From Stichopus chloronotus (taxonomy: Eukaryota > Echinodermata > Holothuroidea > Aspidochirotida > Stichopodidae): a stretch of 64,000 nucleotides of DNA. The stretch is taken from assembly GCA_021234535.1 (NCBI GenBank), contig CM037833.1:806001-870000 (forward strand), written 5' to 3'. Position numbers and translations under genes: made by a program. This document shows, one piece after another, positions 1 to 14,229 of the stretch. The notes below the pieces were generated by a model, which saw only the letters and a program-made list of their open reading frames with translations, was not told the DNA's origin and searched no databases. Each line of letters begins with the position of its first letter. The first letter of the stretch is position 1.

Positions 1-1067
1 AAATTTGGACAACAACCTTCTTGTAACATTGACGGATTCCAGTCTTCGACAGGATTGTACGCTTCGCACATTTGCAGACTTCGTTCTAGTAGAGATGCCG
101 CCATGGCTATCAATTTTGGCAACGCATAGGCATAAGACAATAAAAGTACCTATAAAACCCAAGGGGGGGGGGGGGAGGGGTACACGATAATGAGTATGTG
201 TGCAAGTTACACTCACACGCAAACACTTGGTTGATAATTTTAGTTTTAGTTTTTTTTAAAACAGTTCTATGTCGGACGGGATCCCAGATAGCTAATCAGT
301 TTACACATTTCTGTCAGGTTGCAGTAATCAGGATAGTGTTAAAGCCAGTTCTAATTAAGGCTTTAATCGGGAAGAAATATTATTACTGTTTGGTCAAAGT
401 GTTCACATATTAACACACGTATGAACAAATAATATGTTATAATGTACTGCTGAGCTGTGACTTCTGAAGAAATTAGATGTACGTGGGCAGATTGTTGAGG
501 TGACATTTGATAACGTCAGAACATCATCACCAGTTTTTCTTCCAACTACCCCCTTACCTCTCTCTTGATTCCATGAGACGTAGATAATCTTTTGTCATGT
601 GAATAAAATATTTAAAGAAACATAATAAAGATACAAAAGAATCATCACGATGAAAATCATGAGAGCTACCGGTCATCCTGCGTTTTTTTGAATTCTAAAA
701 GTACTCATGTGCGTGATTTGTGTTTTTGTTTGCAGCCAAATCCTTGTCTGGGCCCTAGCTTGAGGCAATTAAAAATCCAAAGATAATTAGCCAGAGAAGA
801 TTTCCAAGGAATCATTTAATTGAAGGTTTGATACTAGCAGCCCCTAAGATACGAAAATAAGAGGCAGTTTACGCTTTATTGTCCCCCTCCTTCCACGAAC
901 AAGTGGTCAGCAGAATAGTAGTATTCCTAGGTACGTAAGTTGACACATTCTAACATTACTAATATTTTAAGTGGAAAATATACCACGTCGTAACATTACT
1001 ATTTCAGAAAAGACAAAACATTTAGTCAAGGAGAGCGCTGTTAACTGTGTATCTAAATTTTCTGCAG

Positions 1068-1266
1068 GGAGAACATAAATGTTACAGCAATACCAAACAT
1101 AAGTGAAAGGTATGAAGTCAATGGAACCATCATGATTGCTTTATCGGTGTGTGCAATTCATCTGTTGATTCTGTCTACATTACTAAATATAAAAGAGAAA
1201 TATAACAATAAAAAAAATAAGAAAGCAGAAGTGACAACAGTTAATTCTCCTCAAAGCCAATTCTGA
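1068..1266 (+). CDS. Candidate terminal exon: membrane anchor and short basic tail
   Basis: After a good acceptor (TTTTCTGCAG, ending at 1067) there are 65 open codons to a TGA at 1264-1266. The first 20 residues carry two N-glycosylation sequons (NVT, NIS). Next comes a hydrophobic segment of about 22 residues (IMIALSVCAIHLLILSTLL) and then a lysine-rich tail (KEKYNNKKNKK). This is the layout of a type I membrane protein C-terminus. No upstream partner exon could be fixed. The corresponding place in copy B (about 32590-32782) keeps the last 16 codons and the stop position but is broken upstream. It lies antisense in the intron after VD4. A chance open frame in AT-rich DNA is possible. Confidence 0.35.
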
Positions 1267-2041
1267 TAATTATGGATGAAAATTATGGATGAATATTATA
1301 ACATCAGATTGAGTAAGGCTATCTCATTTCCTACAATAAATGGCTATGATAAACTTTTTCTTCTTTTTTATTTGTGCAAATAAGTCCACGTATGTCAAAC
1401 ATTTTGTGTCTTCAGCTAGCCAGTGAAAAATGTATCGCTATCACGTACCACAGTGTTGCTATGTAGTTAATACACCATCAGCAATTGGTTAATGATAACA
1501 AGAACGCGACAATTGTCTGCAAACAAAATCTATCAAATGAAATAACACCTTCCAGTATAGCTTCTTTATTTCTCACATTGGGTATTATAAACTACGTATC
1601 TTTTCATAACGCTATTTCCTAACAAAATAGATGGATATGTCTTGCATAAATTGCAATATCGCAAAACCTTGATAAAAATAAAATGCCATTAAATTCAATA
1701 TCCTGTAGGAATATTTGCTCAATGGATTATTTATTATTTATTTATTTTTTAATTTCCATTTTGCTTCTACTTTTCAAACTGACTTGATGTAAATAACTAC
1801 AACACAAAATGACAAAAGCGTGATAAAACTCACGTTTACTATGTAGATTTTCTTTGCAGTCATTCATCGCGAGGTATTAATTCACACATACTTGATGTAT
1901 TGTTATGCATTCCAGAGAATTGTTGTATTGTGCGCGTAGATAATTTATTACTGAACATCAGAGCGCTTGTTAAAATATGATGTCATAAATGGAGTAATTG
2001 ACAACGGTATTATGTATTTTAAAAAATGCTCCTTTACTTAC

Positions 2042-2161
2042 ATTGTTCCTTGACGCAATATTCAATAGCTGTATGATAGACCACTGTTCCAACATGCTCT
2101 GTTCCTCTTTTAATGATACCGTTCTAGAACACAGATCACGAACATAGTCGATATCATCCAC
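2042..2161 (-). CDS. NLR cassette exon VD4
   Basis: A 40-codon exon, phase 0 to 0, between an acceptor (CTTATCAG) and a donor (AAT|GTAAGT). It starts VDDIDYVRDLCS and ends SIIQLLNIASRNN. It is clearly homologous to VD2, VD3 and the last 41 residues of the NACHT exon (ADDIASIVSDLCS to IASNIE). It probably forms a helical segment that joins the NACHT-associated helices to the following repeat region. As the last receptor exon before the left edge, it implies that a fourth cassette continues outside the window. Confidence 0.7.
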
Positions 2162-3101
2162 CTGATAAGAGCATATAGAGAAATACTTAATATTTGAAGA
2201 CATATGTTAAAATTAAGTTGTTCAAAATGAGTCAGTAAACTGTTGTAACAGCAATATAGATTCAACAATCACGATGATGAAAAAAACATACGCGATCAAT
2301 CCAAGATACTTATAGAATTCAAAATAGATACTAACAACTACAAAGAATAAGACTCTCACAAAAATTTTCTTGTCTTGTTTACTTTATGTCAAATAAGTGT
2401 TACGGTCTTACTGAATATCTTAACAAACAAGAATAATTGGTAATGCGGTTTACGTATAAAAATATCTTGCTTACAAAATGTCACGAACTTAATTGACACC
2501 TTTTTCTTCATTTTGTATTCAGTATTTCGTTTGTCACAGTATGTCATATTATAACCTTTCTCTGCAGATAATGTTTGCATTGAGCATCACTGTGATATTT
2601 CAAAAATTTTCATGTGACCGTGTTTTATTTGTTCAGTATTTTGTTTGCCACAGTATGTCATATTATTACCTTTCTCTGGAGATACTGGTTACACGGGATA
2701 TACTGTGATATTTCAAGCAGTAATAGATGAGGATCCAGACGATCATAACGTTATATTAAAGTAGTACATCAATTGATTTCACGTTTGCTTGATGGGGTAA
2801 AGGTAACCATATTACAAGTTTAACTTAAAATGGTTCGAATTGACATATGATGGTCACTTGCCTATGATGTCTTATGAACTGATACATCTAATTAATATCA
2901 ATTAAGAGTGAACATACTGAAATGAGTTCGAACAGGGTTATTCAAATCGACAGCTGTCGGTCAGGATTATCCCTATCTACCCTTTTTCACAATTGTGATT
3001 GCTTCACAAAACTTAAGTCCGCTTCTTAGATATTTGTAAATTAAGGAACTATGGTATGACTCATTCGACAGCAATATTTCATATAAGTCAACGAAACCTA
3101 C

Positions 3102-3160
3102 CTCCCATTGACCAGACTGGAAGTTTCGCCGAAAGTCACAATTAAATGGGCGCCAGTAAA
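3102..3160 (-). CDS. NLR cassette exon YW3
   Basis: A 59-bp mini-exon, phase 1 to 0, bounded by CTCTTTAG and GAG|GTAGG. It encodes YWRPFNCDFRRNFQSGQWE after a split valine codon. Copies at 34511-34569 and 46216-46274 have the same length, phase and almost the same sequence (core FxxNFQSGQWE). Strong protein-level conservation inside otherwise diverged intron copies is the best evidence that these exons are, or recently were, translated. The role is unknown; it is the last element of each cassette. Confidence 0.7.
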
Positions 3161-4400
3161 CTAAAGAGGTTAGAGCAAAGTGATATTAATTAATAACTGT
3201 TAGTGGCTTATATGGAAAGTAACTGGGATTCCAGCTCGTGAATAAACAATTTCGTAATAAATACATGAAATCTAGGGAATGATTCTAGGAAATACAGAAT
3301 GGATAAAAAACATTACAAGTTAGATGAGGTCATAAAACAGATTTAATTAAAAATTAAGTTAGTCCGAATTACATCTTCTTAAAGGGTCGTGTGACAGTAA
3401 AATGACATTTTGGAGTATTGGGTGAGTTCAGCGTAAAATATTAAAAGTAGACCCAAATTTCATCAAAATCCGTCAAATATTGACTAATTTCCAGGCAAAT
3501 TAGTGCCTTGCAGCTGTGTCATGAATAAGCATTGACCAAGTATGCAAATTTGTGACGTTAAGAGATGGAGTCCTGTTATATGTCCTATGTTAATCCTTTG
3601 TTAATGTAACGTTTATTTCAATGACATTGAAGAGTTTTATATGTCCTGAGGGTGTTATTTTGGAAGCATGTATTTTCTTCCAAAAAATATCGATATCACT
3701 TACTTATGTGAAACTCAGTCAGTAAGAAATTAAGGGACCAACTACATATACTTAACAATAGAAATACTAACACTGTACGTCACTGAAACGCTCTACTTTA
3801 TCAGCTTTTTTCTCAAATTTGACAAGTCATATCTCAAGAACGGTAAAAGATATAAACGAAATTCCAACGAGTTTTACTTTGCATCTTCTGAAGGAAGAGT
3901 GGTCTTTTCTAGAAGCATGTCACACAACCTTTAATAAACATTAATATTGCAGTAAATAAATGAATTTCAACATCTAAATACTCATAGGATGGCTCAAAAC
4001 ATTGCAAATTAAATAGATATTCTTCCAATTAAATAAGTGAATACATCTTGCAATATGCCCACTTTGGCAGATATTTGGTTGCTAATGATAGCTAATTTAT
4101 CCAGAAATGAAATATACGCAACACGAAAGTCGTCATTACAATACTAGATCAGAAGTAAACACATGTTGGTATATCCTCGTGAGACTCTTATCAACTTTAG
4201 TGTCGCAAACGTTTCTCAGCATTACGGTCACGCACTCATTTTCAATGACATACCGCGAGAATGTGTAATAATGTATGTTTAGATGTATACCTACATGTTG
4301 TGGTAGTTTAACTGACTACAAAGTAACACACATTTACAATAAATTGATCGTCTAAGTAAATCCCAGATTCGTGATAGCTCACTGAAACGTTAGTAGTTTT

Positions 4401-5370
4401 GCGGTTACTCTCACCACTTGCGGAGCCAAAACCAATTGATTGTGGAGCTAATATTTATGAACATCATAATGATACTAATGGTGGTGCTGGCGATAATGAC
4501 GGTTATGATGAGGAGGAGGTGAAAAAATTGGAGAATTGGCTACTTACAAAGGTGAAGTTTAATATTTTAATCATTACACATAGAAGAGAACAGATACACA
4601 AATCAAAGATACGAAGCAAATGGTTACTTGCCGGTTTCATATAGTTTAGAGGAGTCTTTTATTAAAATCATTTTTATTCAATGTCCACTTTCCTTTCTTT
4701 CATATTCAATAAGTTATCAAATACAAATACCTTATTTCGTCATGAATATTGCTCTTTGTGTTGACTTTACTCAAACAAGTAAAGTGAAAAGAAAAGAATA
4801 TGTTAAATTCATACTATGGCCATCTACTGCTCTTTAAACAAAATCCCCTTTTAGGTAAACTACATGTAGTGATGAGACAAGGGTGGTTTATATTACCAAA
4901 CTTCAAGGGCAAATGAGATCAGTTTACCTTTAATACTCATGTTTATGATCTCCTTAGCAATACTCTTCGATGAAAATGAAAGAGGTAATAGAAATTTTCC
5001 AAACCTAGAAGAAAAAGAACGTCACAATTTATGGTCTGCGTCATCAATCCCAAGACAAAAAGTATATTTTACTCTATCTGAACAAGTTATGACCTAACAT
5101 CTCTGAAAATCGACAATCAACGACAGCCCTTAAAATACTACAATTGATTATCTTTACATATTTAATCATTCAACTAATATTCTGATGGTTAAATTATCAC
5201 CCATATTCTTGAAGATGATAATGCTGAGTAGGTTGTATAGGAAGAGTATCAAATTTTAGGATTTTCATCTCTCATAACGTTTACCATACACATTGTTTTG
5301 CTTTAGTAAAATATTTTACCTCTGTATATTTTCCATATTCTACTTTAACCGCTTTGTAAATTTGACTTAC
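4401..5370. other. Intron, no exon recognised
   Basis: This is where an FH exon (80 bp) would be expected between VS3 and YW3, but I found no equivalent of the 35551-35630 or 46917-46996 exons. A plus-strand open frame at 4399-4644 has an acidic stretch (GDNDGYDEEEVKKLEN) ending near a possible donor (AAAG|GTGAAG). I cannot support it as a gene. Confidence 0.4.
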
Positions 5371-5576
5371 GCTATTTCTGTCAGTTTCCTTAACTTTCGA
5401 GGGTATGTGCATATGCTTATGACGTCATCTTCTGTTAGTCCATTTTTTTCGTTCATCTCTATTTGTATCTTCTCCAAAGTCAAGAGTTTCGGTAGAATAA
5501 TTCCAGACGTGAGCCACACCTCATCCTTATCAATCTTGTCAAAAGATTGATCCAGTGTTACACACGATATTGGAAT
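5371..5576 (-). CDS. NLR cassette exon VS3 (diverged)
   Basis: A 206-bp exon, phase 0 to 2, between TATTCCTCAG and GC|GTAAGT. It has 68 complete codons, starting IPISCVTLDQSFDKIDKDEV and ending RKLRKLTEIA. It matches VS1 and VS2 in layout: an initial beta-like segment, then SGIILPKLLTLEKIQIEM, which resembles a leucine-rich repeat strand, and a terminal L-x-K/R-L-T-x-M/I. It is one codon longer and clearly more diverged than VS1 and VS2. It may belong to cassette 3, with VD3 28 kb upstream, or to another paralogue. Confidence 0.6.
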
Positions 5577-5682
5577 CTGAGGAATATAAATATACTTCAA
5601 CACTAGTCGATCCAGGAAATGGTGTATTAAGATGTGTTCTTGAAAGAAAATAAGATGATTTTCGTTTGGGTTTCGATTTTTT

Positions 5683-5713
5683 TGTTTGTTTGTTTGTTTG
5701 TTTGCATGCTTGC
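5683..5713. repeat. (GTTT)n microsatellite
   Basis: About six tandem GTTT units followed by GCATGCTTGC, between VS3 and its broken duplicate. Confidence 0.9.
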
Positions 5714-5794
5714 TTTGGTTTGCACCAATTCCAGCTACCTTTGCATACATTTCCAGTTGGGATACCAGCAGCTTGTAACTTAAGCATACATGAG

Positions 5795-5966
5795 CATACT
5801 TTATGACGTCATCTTCTGTTAGTTGTCTTTTCTTTTCTTCTCTTCTAGACGAGTATCTTTTCCAATAGTTTTCAAGAGTTTTCGTAAAATTATTCAAGAG
5901 GTGAGTGTTATTGCATCTTTATCACACTTGTTAAACAAATGCTATAGTTTTACACACGGTATTGAA
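5795..5966 (-). pseudogene. Broken duplicate of the VS exon
   Basis: On the minus strand this copies VS3 piece by piece: IPCVKL, then a stop, then FNKCDKDAITLTS, a second stop, IILRKLLKTI, and finally LTEDDVIKYAHVCLS in another frame. Two in-frame stops and at least one frameshift make it a decayed tandem duplicate of the exon. The apparent 176-codon open frame over 5367-5897 joins this relic to VS3 by chance. Confidence 0.6.
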
Positions 5967-6054
5967 ATGTGAAATACTTTAAAACACTTTAAAACAACAT
6001 TAAAATCAACAAGAGCACCAAGTCTGTAGAGGTTACTCTGTAGACAGCTAGACA

Positions 6055-6167
6055 GCTATACAGACAGACAGGCAGACAGACAGGTAGACAAATAGACAGA
6101 TAGATAGATAGACAGTCAGACAGACAGACAGAGATAAAGTGAGACAGATAGACAGATAGATAGCATA
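6055..6167. repeat. GACA/GATA microsatellite
   Basis: Imperfect tandem GACA with GATA and GGCA interruptions. No function is visible. Confidence 0.9.
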
Positions 6168-6457
6168 TGACTCCATGCTGCAACATTCAAAATTCTACAG
6201 GTTAGTTATGGAAACGAATTAAAAACGTAGGTACAGCATCTTTTTTGAAAGAGGATAGCAACACCTTTAACGATGGTCACATGTTATATTACAAATAGCG
6301 TGCCTTAACAGTCATTGTTTAGTATTATTTAGCATTTTCAGGAATTTGGCAAAGGTAACTGCTGCAATAATCAACCCTTTCATTGCACACCGAATTCCTT
6401 AAGGATATTTTCAGAATTGTTTATTTCACTGTTATTAATTTCAATTCATCTTTTATT
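6168..6457. repeat. Direct repeat paired with 30558-30878
   Basis: From GTGACTCCATGC-like sequence to a stretch with TTTATTTCACTGTTAT, this segment aligns with 30558-30878 in the same orientation, with moderate divergence. A shorter match to its first 40 bases occurs near 41153. The two long copies flank the 24-kb interval that separates VD3 from VS3. Confidence 0.55.
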
Positions 6458-6690
6458 ATCTCATCGCCCTATAGGGGCTAAGATGAGATATTGTAGTCAC
6501 TTGGCTAGTGGAGCTATATATTTTATTGTTCATCCTTGGGAGAACGGTTGACAAGGAAACGCTTGGAGTGGATGAGTAGCGACACCCCAGGGGTACCCCG
6601 TGGTAGAGTGACCACGGGCACAGGTGGATTCTGTTGGGTGGTATAAATTAAAACGTGTCCGTGCCAATGTCCGTGCCAATGCCATTTGTC
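6458..6690 (+). mobile_element. Head of a pearl/Helentron-like repeat, copy 1
   Basis: It begins with a palindrome (ATCTCATC, then CCCTATAGGG, then GATGAGAT). A conserved segment of about 200 bp follows, with TTGTAGTCACTTGGC and GTGGATGAGTAG. The reverse complement of 43840-44045 matches it over its whole length; 56465-56640 matches part of it, and 15300-15420 is a decayed copy. At 43 kb the same head is joined to a tandem repeat of about 158 bp, the layout of pearl-type elements. Class membership is inferred. Confidence 0.55.
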
Positions 6691-6954
6691 ATATAGTCAC
6701 GGCAGTACGTGACTCCAACCATTGGACCAAGCGGTCGTCCCATTTTGAAAGATATCTGCTATATTGAAAATACGTCGACATGTGAAAGGCCGTTACGTGT
6801 GATCTGGCAAGTATGTATGTCAAAATGGCTTTTGTCCTTGTTGAAGAATCCAATCTTGGCCACGCCGATGTTATTGTAACGTTCTTAATTCCAAATAGAC
6901 TTCTGTCACCCCCCCCCCCCACCCTGACCGTGTAATAACTTCCATGTGCTAATT

Positions 6955-7035
6955 TTGTACATTCGGCTTTGGTCTTGGTGTCTCGATCTCGACGTTCTGT
7001 TTCTGGTGTCGGTCTTGGTGTCGGATATATGCCGG
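6955..7035. repeat. GGTGTCGGT-type minisatellite, copy 1
   Basis: A short irregular array of GGTGTCGGTCTTGGTGTCGG-like units next to a poly-C run (6909-6919). Related arrays lie at 9985-10085 and 16700-16820. Confidence 0.6.
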
Positions 7036-7039
7036 TCAC

Positions 7040-8670
7040 GACTATAACATTGCATGATGCTCGAACGATTTAAAGAGATGTGCTGCAGAACTTGCATTGT
7101 AGAACCATAAATACATTGAAGTTTAGGATACATATTAATTGAACCAAAAAAAATGTGATTCTTCTTTAACTTGGAATCAACGTGTTGATTATCCGTGTTA
7201 CAAAGTTGATGAAACTATAATTGTTGCATGTCATGGGTTAATTCCAAACTTGAGTATCTCAATAGGGCAAACAGAGATCAGACTCCTGTGTTATCACGCC
7301 AATTAAGTTACATTTCTTTTAACTTATTTTCATCCGGTGGCTACAACAAACAATGAAATGCGTAGTCTAAATGAACAATTCGTTGGGACGTAGATCGATA
7401 TCAGGAAGTATTTCGTAATATTTACTTGATTGATGAACTGTGGGTGACAAAACGCATTTCCAGATGTGTTTAAATACTTCTGATTGGCTACCGTGATCAT
7501 TGAACCTTGGCCCTCAACTAGGGAAGAGTGCGTTGAAGAGTCGACAAAACATGCTCGCCTAACACACGTAACCGTCTTGTTGGGCTGTTGACACTTATCT
7601 GTTTCTCTGCACACGGTGTATAGGTCGATCGTATCTTGTCCTTCTTTGTCATCGTCATGTAGCCTAACTGTTCCATCGATTTCTAATCATTAACGTCAAC
7701 TTGATCTTTTTCCTCTTTCCCATTCGAATCATGAAATAAATGGAACTCTAGCAGTTAAATCAGATCGATTTCTCTGTCATCTATTTTCTTTCTGTAACGG
7801 GAGCTTTTCTGTACATAACGTTTAGGACATCCACCGCCGAGGGAATCGTAACAAGGGTTTTAATCCCAAACTTCACTCTATATTACAGTACTATTCAAGT
7901 CATAAGATTCAATGTTGGAAATCACAATGCTGTTTGCGTTGCTCACTTGTTTTATTCACTTTGTCATATTATAGTTATACTGTATGAAATGTAACAAAAC
8001 ACATAATAACCTTTCATAAATACATTGGGGGAAGAGATGTACATTTTTTTTGTTTCATTTTCAACGGACACATTGAATCGTTTCATGAAATGCGCTTAAG
8101 TTCCTCGACTTAGCTGGTCAAATTTTCTCGACATACTAATGACAAATGATCAAACTAAGAGGATTTTTATGTGTCAAGTACAACAGAATATTACTGAGAG
8201 AGTATTTTCCATTTTTTTCTTTTCAACTTCCCGATCAGACACTTTTCCATAAAAATTTACTCGTATGGAGACAGTCATTACAAATCAGGACAATTTTGTT
8301 TGTTTTGTTATCATAATTATTAAAAACGCATACGCTGTCAATTTTCTTTATGACTTAAATTATTTTACGTATAAAATTAAAATAATTCTGCTACTAAAAC
8401 AAATATGGACTTTTATAAAGAAATTCCAGCAAACATAGCTTTAATACAGATGGACGTAACAATGATATATGTAATTGTGATCAATGACATTTACCTAACA
8501 AGTCGTTTTTCTTTAGAAAAGCACAAATTTGGATTGGAGGACAAGACTTTTAAACTGATTACGTCTAGACTCGTCAACGATATTTCAAACAGTTGAAGAC
8601 TTACCTGGCCATCACACATTAAACATCGAATCCCAGTTACTCCTTAACGCTTCAAGGTACTCGAACATTT
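7040..8670. other. No gene recognised
   Basis: AT-rich sequence with only short open frames on both strands. None has a recognisable motif or convincing splice sites. Confidence 0.5.
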
Positions 8671-8679
8671 ATATCTATA

Positions 8680-11175
<2,496 letters not shown>

Positions 11176-11268
11176 CCATCTTAGTGACACACGTGCTTTT
11201 AATAAACGTCTCAATTTAACTGCCATTACTGAGTTTGTACCATCTGTAATGTGACCGAGTATACAATA
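11176..11268 (+). repeat. Gypsy 5' LTR, recognisable 3' part
   Basis: It ends GAGTATACAATA directly before the primer-binding site. The left boundary is not visible because the 3' copy is truncated. Confidence 0.75.
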
Positions 11269-11281
11269 TGGTGGCAGCGGT
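11269..11281 (+). other. Primer-binding site (tRNA-Leu type)
   Basis: TGGTGGCAGCGGT is the complement of the CCA-ended acceptor stem of metazoan tRNA-Leu. It abuts the LTR directly, as expected for first-strand priming. Confidence 0.75.
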
Positions 11282-11627
11282 AAGTGAACGTCCTGATGTT
11301 GTCCGGTGGTCATTCGGGACTTCCAAAAGGGTAAAAATTGGCAATGTGATATGAAACCCAATCGCTCGTTGGGACATCACGGAGCCATTAGTACAGCAAC
11401 GTAGCTCACAGTTGTTCGACTATTGAGTGTTGGCTACAGTACAGAGGTTACTATAGTCGATGTGCGTTGAGCAGGAGAACCTACGACGTACTAGTGTACA
11501 CGTTCCCACACTGCTGAACAGGCTGACCGAAATCACCGAACTCCCAAAGCCTGCCGTTATAGTGCTGTGATCGTGCAGACACTTTCTTGGTGATACAATA
11601 GCCTAGCACAGGGTTAGTAAAGACAAA

Positions 11628-12415
11628 GTGGCCGACTGTTACAGGAGACCGAAGGAGCTAAAATTTGAAGTTAATCGAGCCCAAAACTGGAAAGAGTTAA
11701 AAGAAGACTTTGAGATATTCGTTGAAGCAGCCCATTCAGGCAAAACGGATAAACAAACAGCTTACCTGTTGCTTCATCTGGCCGGACGTGAAGCTATAGA
11801 AAAAGCGAGAAGCTTCATCTTTGATAGGGAATCCGGGGAATCTAGAGAAAAGCTTAATACATTGATGAACAAATTTGAAACTTTGTGTGCTCCTGTCAAG
11901 AATCTCACGATGGAGAGATGTGCCTTTAATAGCGGCAACCAAAAGGAGACTGAGCCACTCAGTATGTATATTGCCTGTCTCAGAGATCTGGCAAACACAT
12001 GTGAGTTCGGAGATCTAAAGGATTTCCTTCTCAAAGACCGCATTGTTTGTGGCCTAAGGAGTAACAATTTGCTTAAGATATTACTCACGGAAACAACATT
12101 GACACTTAACGTAGCTACAGAGTTGTGTGCAGTGTATCAAAGAACCGGGACACATCTAAAGAGTTTTGACAAAGTAAATGAAAGTGTAGACTATGTTGGT
12201 AAAGGCCGCCAGAGTAGTAAAGGTACGCCTGCAGTATAAGCTAAGCCAAGCCATAACCCCAGGTCTGCAAACGGGGGTAGTAGTAGTGTCAGCTGCAAGT
12301 GGTGTGGCAAAAAGGTGAGGAACAAAAGACATAACTGCCCAGCACATGGCAAGGAGTGATTCAAAGTGCCACAAAATTGGCCACTTTTCGGCGATATGCC
12401 ATAGTGCTAGTGATG
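11628..12415 (+). pseudogene. gag: Gag remnant with broken zinc knuckle
   Basis: The first frame (11628-12239, 203 codons) has the capsid pattern of metazoan Gypsy Gag, with a tryptophan-led first helix and a later region including CEFGDLKDFLLKDRIVCGLR. It begins with GTG where an ATG would be expected. Beyond its stop, the nucleocapsid region can be followed at 12289-12405: CKWCGKK, then a premature TGA in place of a knuckle cysteine codon, then a one-base frameshift inside the second zinc knuckle. The product would package element RNA; this copy cannot make full-length Gag. Confidence 0.8.
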
Positions 12416-12901
12416 CCACTGCTCAGGGAAAATAGTGCATCTAGAGGGCAGCTCCAAGGAAGAGTAAATGAAGTCGAGGATACATTAGATTCAGAGTTTC
12501 TAGGGGAAGTAGAAATTGATAATGGCGATAATGCTGACTGGCTGGCTAAAGTCCAAGTCAATGAAGACTTAATTGAGTTTAAGATTGACACAGAGGCCAA
12601 CGTTGATGTGATCGGAGAGTCACATGAGACTGTTCAGAACCTGATTTTGTCTGGTTCAGACAAAGCTTTAACTGGTCCAGGTCAGACACCATTACAATGT
12701 TTGGGATCTGCAAACGTAAAATTTAAGTACAAGTCAAGTGAGGTTGAAGACAAGGTTAATGTAATTGTTAAGCAGAAAATGCCACTTCTTAGAAGGAAGA
12801 CAAGTGTTGCACTAAGTATGGTTGCTCGGGTAAATACTGTCAACCAAAAGAGTCTTATTGAGACAGAGTATTCTGATGTTCAGACATGTTTAGAGGATTA
12901 G
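12416..12901 (+). pseudogene. Gypsy aspartic protease remnant
   Basis: The open frame contains the retropepsin region at about 12537-12850: WLAKVQVNEDLIEFKIDTEA, later LQCLGSANVKFKY. The catalytic motif, normally D-T-G/S-A, reads D-T-E-A, which should abolish activity. The frame ends at a stop before the reverse transcriptase region. Confidence 0.75.
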
Positions 12902-14035
12902 GGGTAATGAAGGATGTCAAGTGTAAATTTCAGCTCCAAGAAGATGCATCACCTGTTGCATCATGACCCCTCGGAAAGTTTCACAATCCCTGTTACCCAA
13001 GGTAAAAGCGTCCTTGGACAAAATGGAGTAATTAATGGTTGTATCACCTGCAAGGGAACCTAGAGAGTGGTGTTCCGGCATTGTTTGTGTGCGTAAACGG
13101 GATGACACGGTTCGGATCTGTGTTGACCTAACTGAGTTGAACAAGTCCGTAAAACGTAAAGTATACCCAATGGGGAATATTGAGGCAATTTTTTTCAAAA
13201 CTGGCTAACAGTACCATGTTTACAAAATTAGACTGTGATAATGGGTTTTTGCAACTTGTCTTAGATGAAGCATCGAGATTACTAACTACCTTCATAACTC
13301 CATATGGGAGATATTGTTGTAATCGAATGCCTCCATGGGTAACCTGTGCGCCAAAGATGCTTCAGAGATAAATGTCTGAAATTGTCAAGGATATACCATT
13401 TGTGATATGTCAGATGGATGATATTCTTATCCACAGCTCACCAGAGTCACATAGTGAGTGTGTTAAGCAAACTCCACAGAAATTACAAGCTGCTGGTGTT
13501 ACGTTAAACAAGAGTAAATGTGCATAAGTGTAAAATTTCTTGGGCAAATCATTGATGAAACTGGTATCCATGTTGATGGTGACAAAATTGAAGCTATCAC
13601 AAAATACCAACAACTAAAATCAGTGTCTGACTTGCGAAGATTTCTTGGTATGGTAAATCAAGTAGGGAAATTTGTTAAGAATGTTTTGATTTCCAAAGAA
13701 GTGCTAGCTCATTATGATCCAAAACTTGAAACATTTGGTGCTACAGATGCACCAGTAGCAAGGTTAGGAGCGGTTTTGTATCAAATGCAGCCTGACGTCA
13801 AGCGCAGGTCAGTATTTCATGCATCAAGGTCAATAAATGATGCTGAGAAGAACTATGCAGTTATTGAGAAGGAGGCATTAGCGGTCTGCTAGAGGTGTGA
13901 CAAGTTTCCAGAGTACCTCCTAGGTCTGAAATTCACGGTTGAGACAGACCATAAACCTTTTTTTGTCCTTGTTAATGACTAAGGAACTGCCCAAACCTCC
14001 GAGAAGAATCCTCAGACCTGATGAGGTATAGTCCA
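12902..14035 (+). pseudogene. pol: Reverse transcriptase and RNase H remnant
   Basis: Fragments in several frames follow RT order: PCYPR-like entry region, LTELNKSVK, KLANSTMFTKLDCDNGFLQ, LLTTFITPYGRY, then the catalytic motif as QMDDILI (about 13408-13430), and FLGQIIDETGIHVDGDKIEA. At about 13680 the frame jumps from the end of the thumb straight to the start of RNase H, so roughly 40-60 residues are deleted. RNase H keeps ATDA, YAVIEKEALAV and ETDHKP. Several stops (such as near 13369, 13526, 13890 and 13979) make it non-functional. Confidence 0.85.
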
Positions 14036-14229
14036 CGGATCGTACATGTTCCTGGCAAGGACCAGGTAACAGCAGATGCCCTATCACGAGCTCCTGCATC
14101 CAAACCCGAAGCGGAAGATGACATACGGGCCGAGAACGTTGAGGTGTTCGCAATCATTATGTCAGAAATCTTACCCGCAACTCCCTCGCGATAGCCCATG
14201 CATGAGATCATAAAAGCGCAAAGGTGTAA

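Larger units (their letters stand above)
186..4400. repeat. Duplicated intron block, copy A
   Basis: This stretch aligns by eye, in order and orientation, with 31808-35320 and in part with 38100-39800. Shared landmarks include the segment near 186-230 (compare 31808), a segment with GCTACCGGTCA near 665 (compare 32190 and 38230), exon VD4 and exon YW3. The exons are better conserved than the sequence between them. It is best read as one unit of a tandemly duplicated NLR cassette with its introns. The sequence to its left (1-185) holds only a poly-G run near 170. Confidence 0.7.

Noticed and set aside
4399..4644. 81-codon plus-strand frame with an acidic stretch
   Set aside because: No convincing acceptor and no counterpart in copy B; it could be chance.
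5367..5897. 176-codon minus-strand open frame
   Set aside because: Only its 5371-5576 part is a supported exon (VS3). The rest is intron, a (GTTT)n repeat and a broken VS copy joined by chance.
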